A DNA stretch of 7,929 bases, taken from the NCBI GenBank assembly GCA_902800255.1, contig CADCDV010000016.1, positions 1 to 7,929 of the forward strand, in the 5' to 3' direction. The translations under genes and the position numbers were made by a program. Of this stretch, positions 6,812 to 7,929 are shown piece by piece (position 1 is the stretch's first letter; each line of letters begins with the position of its first letter). The stretch comes from an uncultured Erysipelotrichaceae bacterium. GTDB lineage: Bacteria > Bacillota_I > Bacilli_A > RFN20 > CAG-826. A model generated the notes under the pieces. The model had not been told where the DNA came from and ran no database searches. It saw nothing but the letters and a program-made list of their open reading frames with translations.

Positions 6812-7477
6812 TTAGAAGAAGACGCCTTCGGATTCCTGTTTCATCGCTAAGCTAGCGGTGAATGGGATACGAGTGGTGTAGCCTTCTTTGGCAGCGACAT
6901 ACTTCTTGGCCCAAAGGCTGAAGATCTCGGTGTTCCAGTGATTGACTGTGTCGTTATAGACCTCACGGGCAGCGGTGATTTCCTGCTGGAGGTAGGAGTT
7001 CTGCTGCATGACAGCGGCGATTTCCTGATGGGCCTTGAGTTCTGGGTATTTCTCGAAAGCGATGTTGATCTTCTTGTCGATGTTCTCAAGGGTGGTCTGG
7101 AGTTCGTTACGGGCAACATCTGGATCGATGCCAGCGCGGGCCTTGGCGATGTTGGTGAAGGTGTCCTTATCTAAATCAACGGCCTTGTCGAGAAGCTTGG
7201 CGGCGTTCTTGAGGATGGTGACGCGCTGGACCATGTAGTTGTCGATGGTTGAAGCGTCGTGCTGGATCTTCTGCTCAAGCTGCTTGAAGTAGGTCTTGGC
7301 TTTGGCTTTCTTGAACATGTAGACGATACCGCCGATGATGAAGAGGAACCAAACGCCGATGTTGATGAACTTGTCCATTCCATCAAGCTCGACTGGAACT
7401 TTCTTTTCGATGACGTGGACACGAAGTCCTTCGGTATTTTCTAAGGACTTATCTAATTCGTCTAATTGTGGTGCCAT
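6812..7477 (-). CDS. lemA: LemA-family membrane protein
   Basis: LemA-family proteins are widespread helical membrane proteins of unclear function. This one has 221 residues. One transmembrane helix is visible at about 37-55 (GVWFLFIIGGIVYMF). It is followed by KKAKAK and preceded by an acidic segment, so by the positive-inside rule the N-terminus should be outside and the long helical domain in the cytoplasm. The helical domain holds the family signature: NELQTTLENIDKKI, then FEKYPELKA (141-149), then LQQEITAAREVYND (163-176). Most LemA proteins have the membrane helix within the first 10-25 residues. Here about 36 hydrophilic residues precede it, and they look heptad-like (LDELDKSLENTEGL). 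The ATG at 7477 has an excellent AAAGGAGA site 9 nt upstream, so the long N-terminus looks real. The gene converges on pyrB and has no evident link to pyrimidine synthesis. Family membership is firm; the role is unknown. Confidence 0.88.
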   Translation of the reverse strand: MAPQLDELDKSLENTEGLRVHVIEKKVPVELDGMDKFINIGVWFLFIIGGIVYMFKKAKAKTYFKQLEQKIQHDASTIDNYMVQRVTILKNAAKLLDKAVDLDKDTFTNIAKARAGIDPDVARNELQTTLENIDKKINIAFEKYPELKAHQEIAAVMQQNSYLQQEITAAREVYNDTVNHWNTEIFSLWAKKYVAAKEGYTTRIPFTASLAMKQESEGVFF

Positions 7478-7486
7478 ATTGATATA

Positions 7487-7494
7487 TCTCCTTT
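7487..7494 (-). promoter_or_regulatory. Ribosome binding site of the lemA-family gene
   Basis: On the - strand AAAGGAGA lies 9 nt before the ATG at 7477. It decides the start and includes the long hydrophilic N-terminus ahead of the membrane helix. Confidence 0.8.
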
Positions 7495-7497
7495 ACT

Positions 7498-7541
7498 GGT
7501 GTTGGCTTTATATTAGCACCCTTAGGGTGCAAATAAACATA
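7498..7541 (-). promoter_or_regulatory. Possible promoter with overlapping inverted repeat upstream of lemA
   Basis: Read on the - strand, a perfect 6-bp inverted repeat GCACCC-TAA-GGGTGC (7516-7530) is followed directly by TAATAT. The end of the repeat supplies TG one base before it (TGCTAATAT), the form of an extended -10 element. No good -35 is visible. The repeat could be an operator in the spacer or a weak stem-loop after the upstream gene. It has no real T-run on either strand, so a standard terminator is less likely. Confidence 0.35.
7516..7530. repeat. Perfect inverted repeat, 6-bp arms, 3-nt centre
   Basis: GCACCC (7516-7521) and GGGTGC (7525-7530) are exact reverse complements around TTA. 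It is the only notable structure in the 64-nt gap between the two - strand genes and is GC-rich within an AT-rich stretch. Confidence 0.8.
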
Positions 7542-7928
7542 TTATTTGTCGACAAAGTACTCAACCAAGGTGTCGTTCAACTCTTGGAGGAAATCCTCAT
7601 TGCCTTCGAAGATGGCCATAAGACCTCTTTCGAAGTGGGTCATAGCGGCTCTAAGAGGAGAACCGCCGAAGTTGCTGTCCTTGCCTTCGAGGTAGGCTTT
7701 ACGGGAAGCACCGACCTTGGCGATGCCCATATTCGAGACCTTATGGACCTCGTCATATCTGATCCAATGGACTGGAACTGAATGCCAGCTTCCATCTCCA
7801 CCGAAGACGGAAACGTAATCGACCATCGGGACCTCGATGAAGGACATGGCGTTCACTCTGACTGAGTCTCCACTGCCTCTCCTTGAGGCGGCTTCCGCTT
7901 TCAAAATCAGCGGCAAATCCTGCCCGGC
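7542..7928 (-). CDS. Unrecognised protein, C-terminal part (cut by window end)
   Basis: I do not recognise this protein. The - strand frame is open from the window edge (7928) to TAA at 7542, giving 128 residues, and no start with a good ribosome site is visible. The ATG at 7847 has an AAGGAGAGG only about 20 nt upstream, too far to be convincing. The N-terminus is therefore probably outside the window. Visible features: a basic patch ASRRGSG; a segment rich in beta-formers and aromatics (MSFIEVPMVDYVSVFGGDG, then SWHSVPVHWIRYDEVHKV); and an acidic, probably helical tail from about PLRAAMTHFERG to the end. No cysteines, membrane segment or signal peptide appear in the visible part. Codon use resembles the neighbours, and the frame lacks stops over its whole length, which supports a real gene. 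It is co-directional with the lemA-family gene, 64 nt upstream of it, and may share a transcript. Confidence 0.65.
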   Translation of the reverse strand, partial: AGQDLPLILKAEAASRRGSGDSVRVNAMSFIEVPMVDYVSVFGGDGSWHSVPVHWIRYDEVHKVSNMGIAKVGASRKAYLEGKDSNFGGSPLRAAMTHFERGLMAIFEGNEDFLQELNDTLVEYFVDK

Positions 7929-7929
7929 T

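Noticed and set aside
7335..7781. 148-residue + strand open frame across lemA and the upstream gene
   Set aside because: It runs antisense over two - strand genes and across their intergenic hairpin. The lemA frame has the family motifs and a good ribosome site.

Overview
The window is the 3' part of a bacterial de novo pyrimidine (UMP) biosynthesis operon on the + strand, followed by a convergent pair of unrelated genes on the - strand. The split carbamoyl-phosphate synthase, the class 1B dihydroorotate dehydrogenase pair PyrK/PyrD, the strong AAGGAGG-type ribosome binding sites and the stop codons (only TAA and TAG) point to a Bacillota bacterium, probably a Bacilli/Erysipelotrichia-like lineage. 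That placement is inferred. Codon use is distinctive: Ile is almost always ATC, Pro mostly CCA and Arg mostly AGA. It is uniform across the + strand genes, so nothing suggests recent transfer.

Positions 2-6756 hold carB (5' end cut off by the window) - pyrK - pyrD - pyrF - pyrE - pyrB. Each junction is tight: 10 nt, a 13-nt overlap, 1 nt, 2 nt and 2 nt. This looks like one transcript. Together the products make carbamoyl phosphate (CarB, with CarA presumably upstream), condense it with aspartate (PyrB), oxidise dihydroorotate (PyrD with PyrK), add ribose phosphate (PyrE) and decarboxylate OMP to UMP (PyrF). Dihydroorotase (pyrC), carA and any pyrR or attenuator are not in the window and could lie upstream. 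A strong hairpin with T-runs on both sides (6769-6797) ends the operon and can also serve the convergent gene.

Two things stand out. First, pyrD carries an in-frame TAA at 4085-4087 (codon 232 of 306). Reading frame and homology continue undisturbed on the other side, so it is a recent nonsense mutation, a sequence error or, less likely, a readthrough site. Second, PyrB has a C-terminal extension of about 50 residues carrying a C-x4-C / C-x2-C zinc ribbon that resembles the zinc domain of the ATCase regulatory chain PyrI, without PyrI's nucleotide-binding allosteric domain. It is a minimal catalytic-chain/zinc-domain fusion.

Positions 6812-7929 hold two - strand genes. One is a LemA-family membrane protein with an unusually long N-terminal segment before its transmembrane helix. 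Upstream of it is the C-terminal part of a protein I do not recognise, cut by the window end. The 64-nt gap between them contains a perfect 6-bp inverted repeat (7516-7530) overlapping a possible extended -10 promoter. There is no gene-free stretch over 300 bases, and I saw no tRNA, rRNA, CRISPR array, insertion sequence or phage gene.
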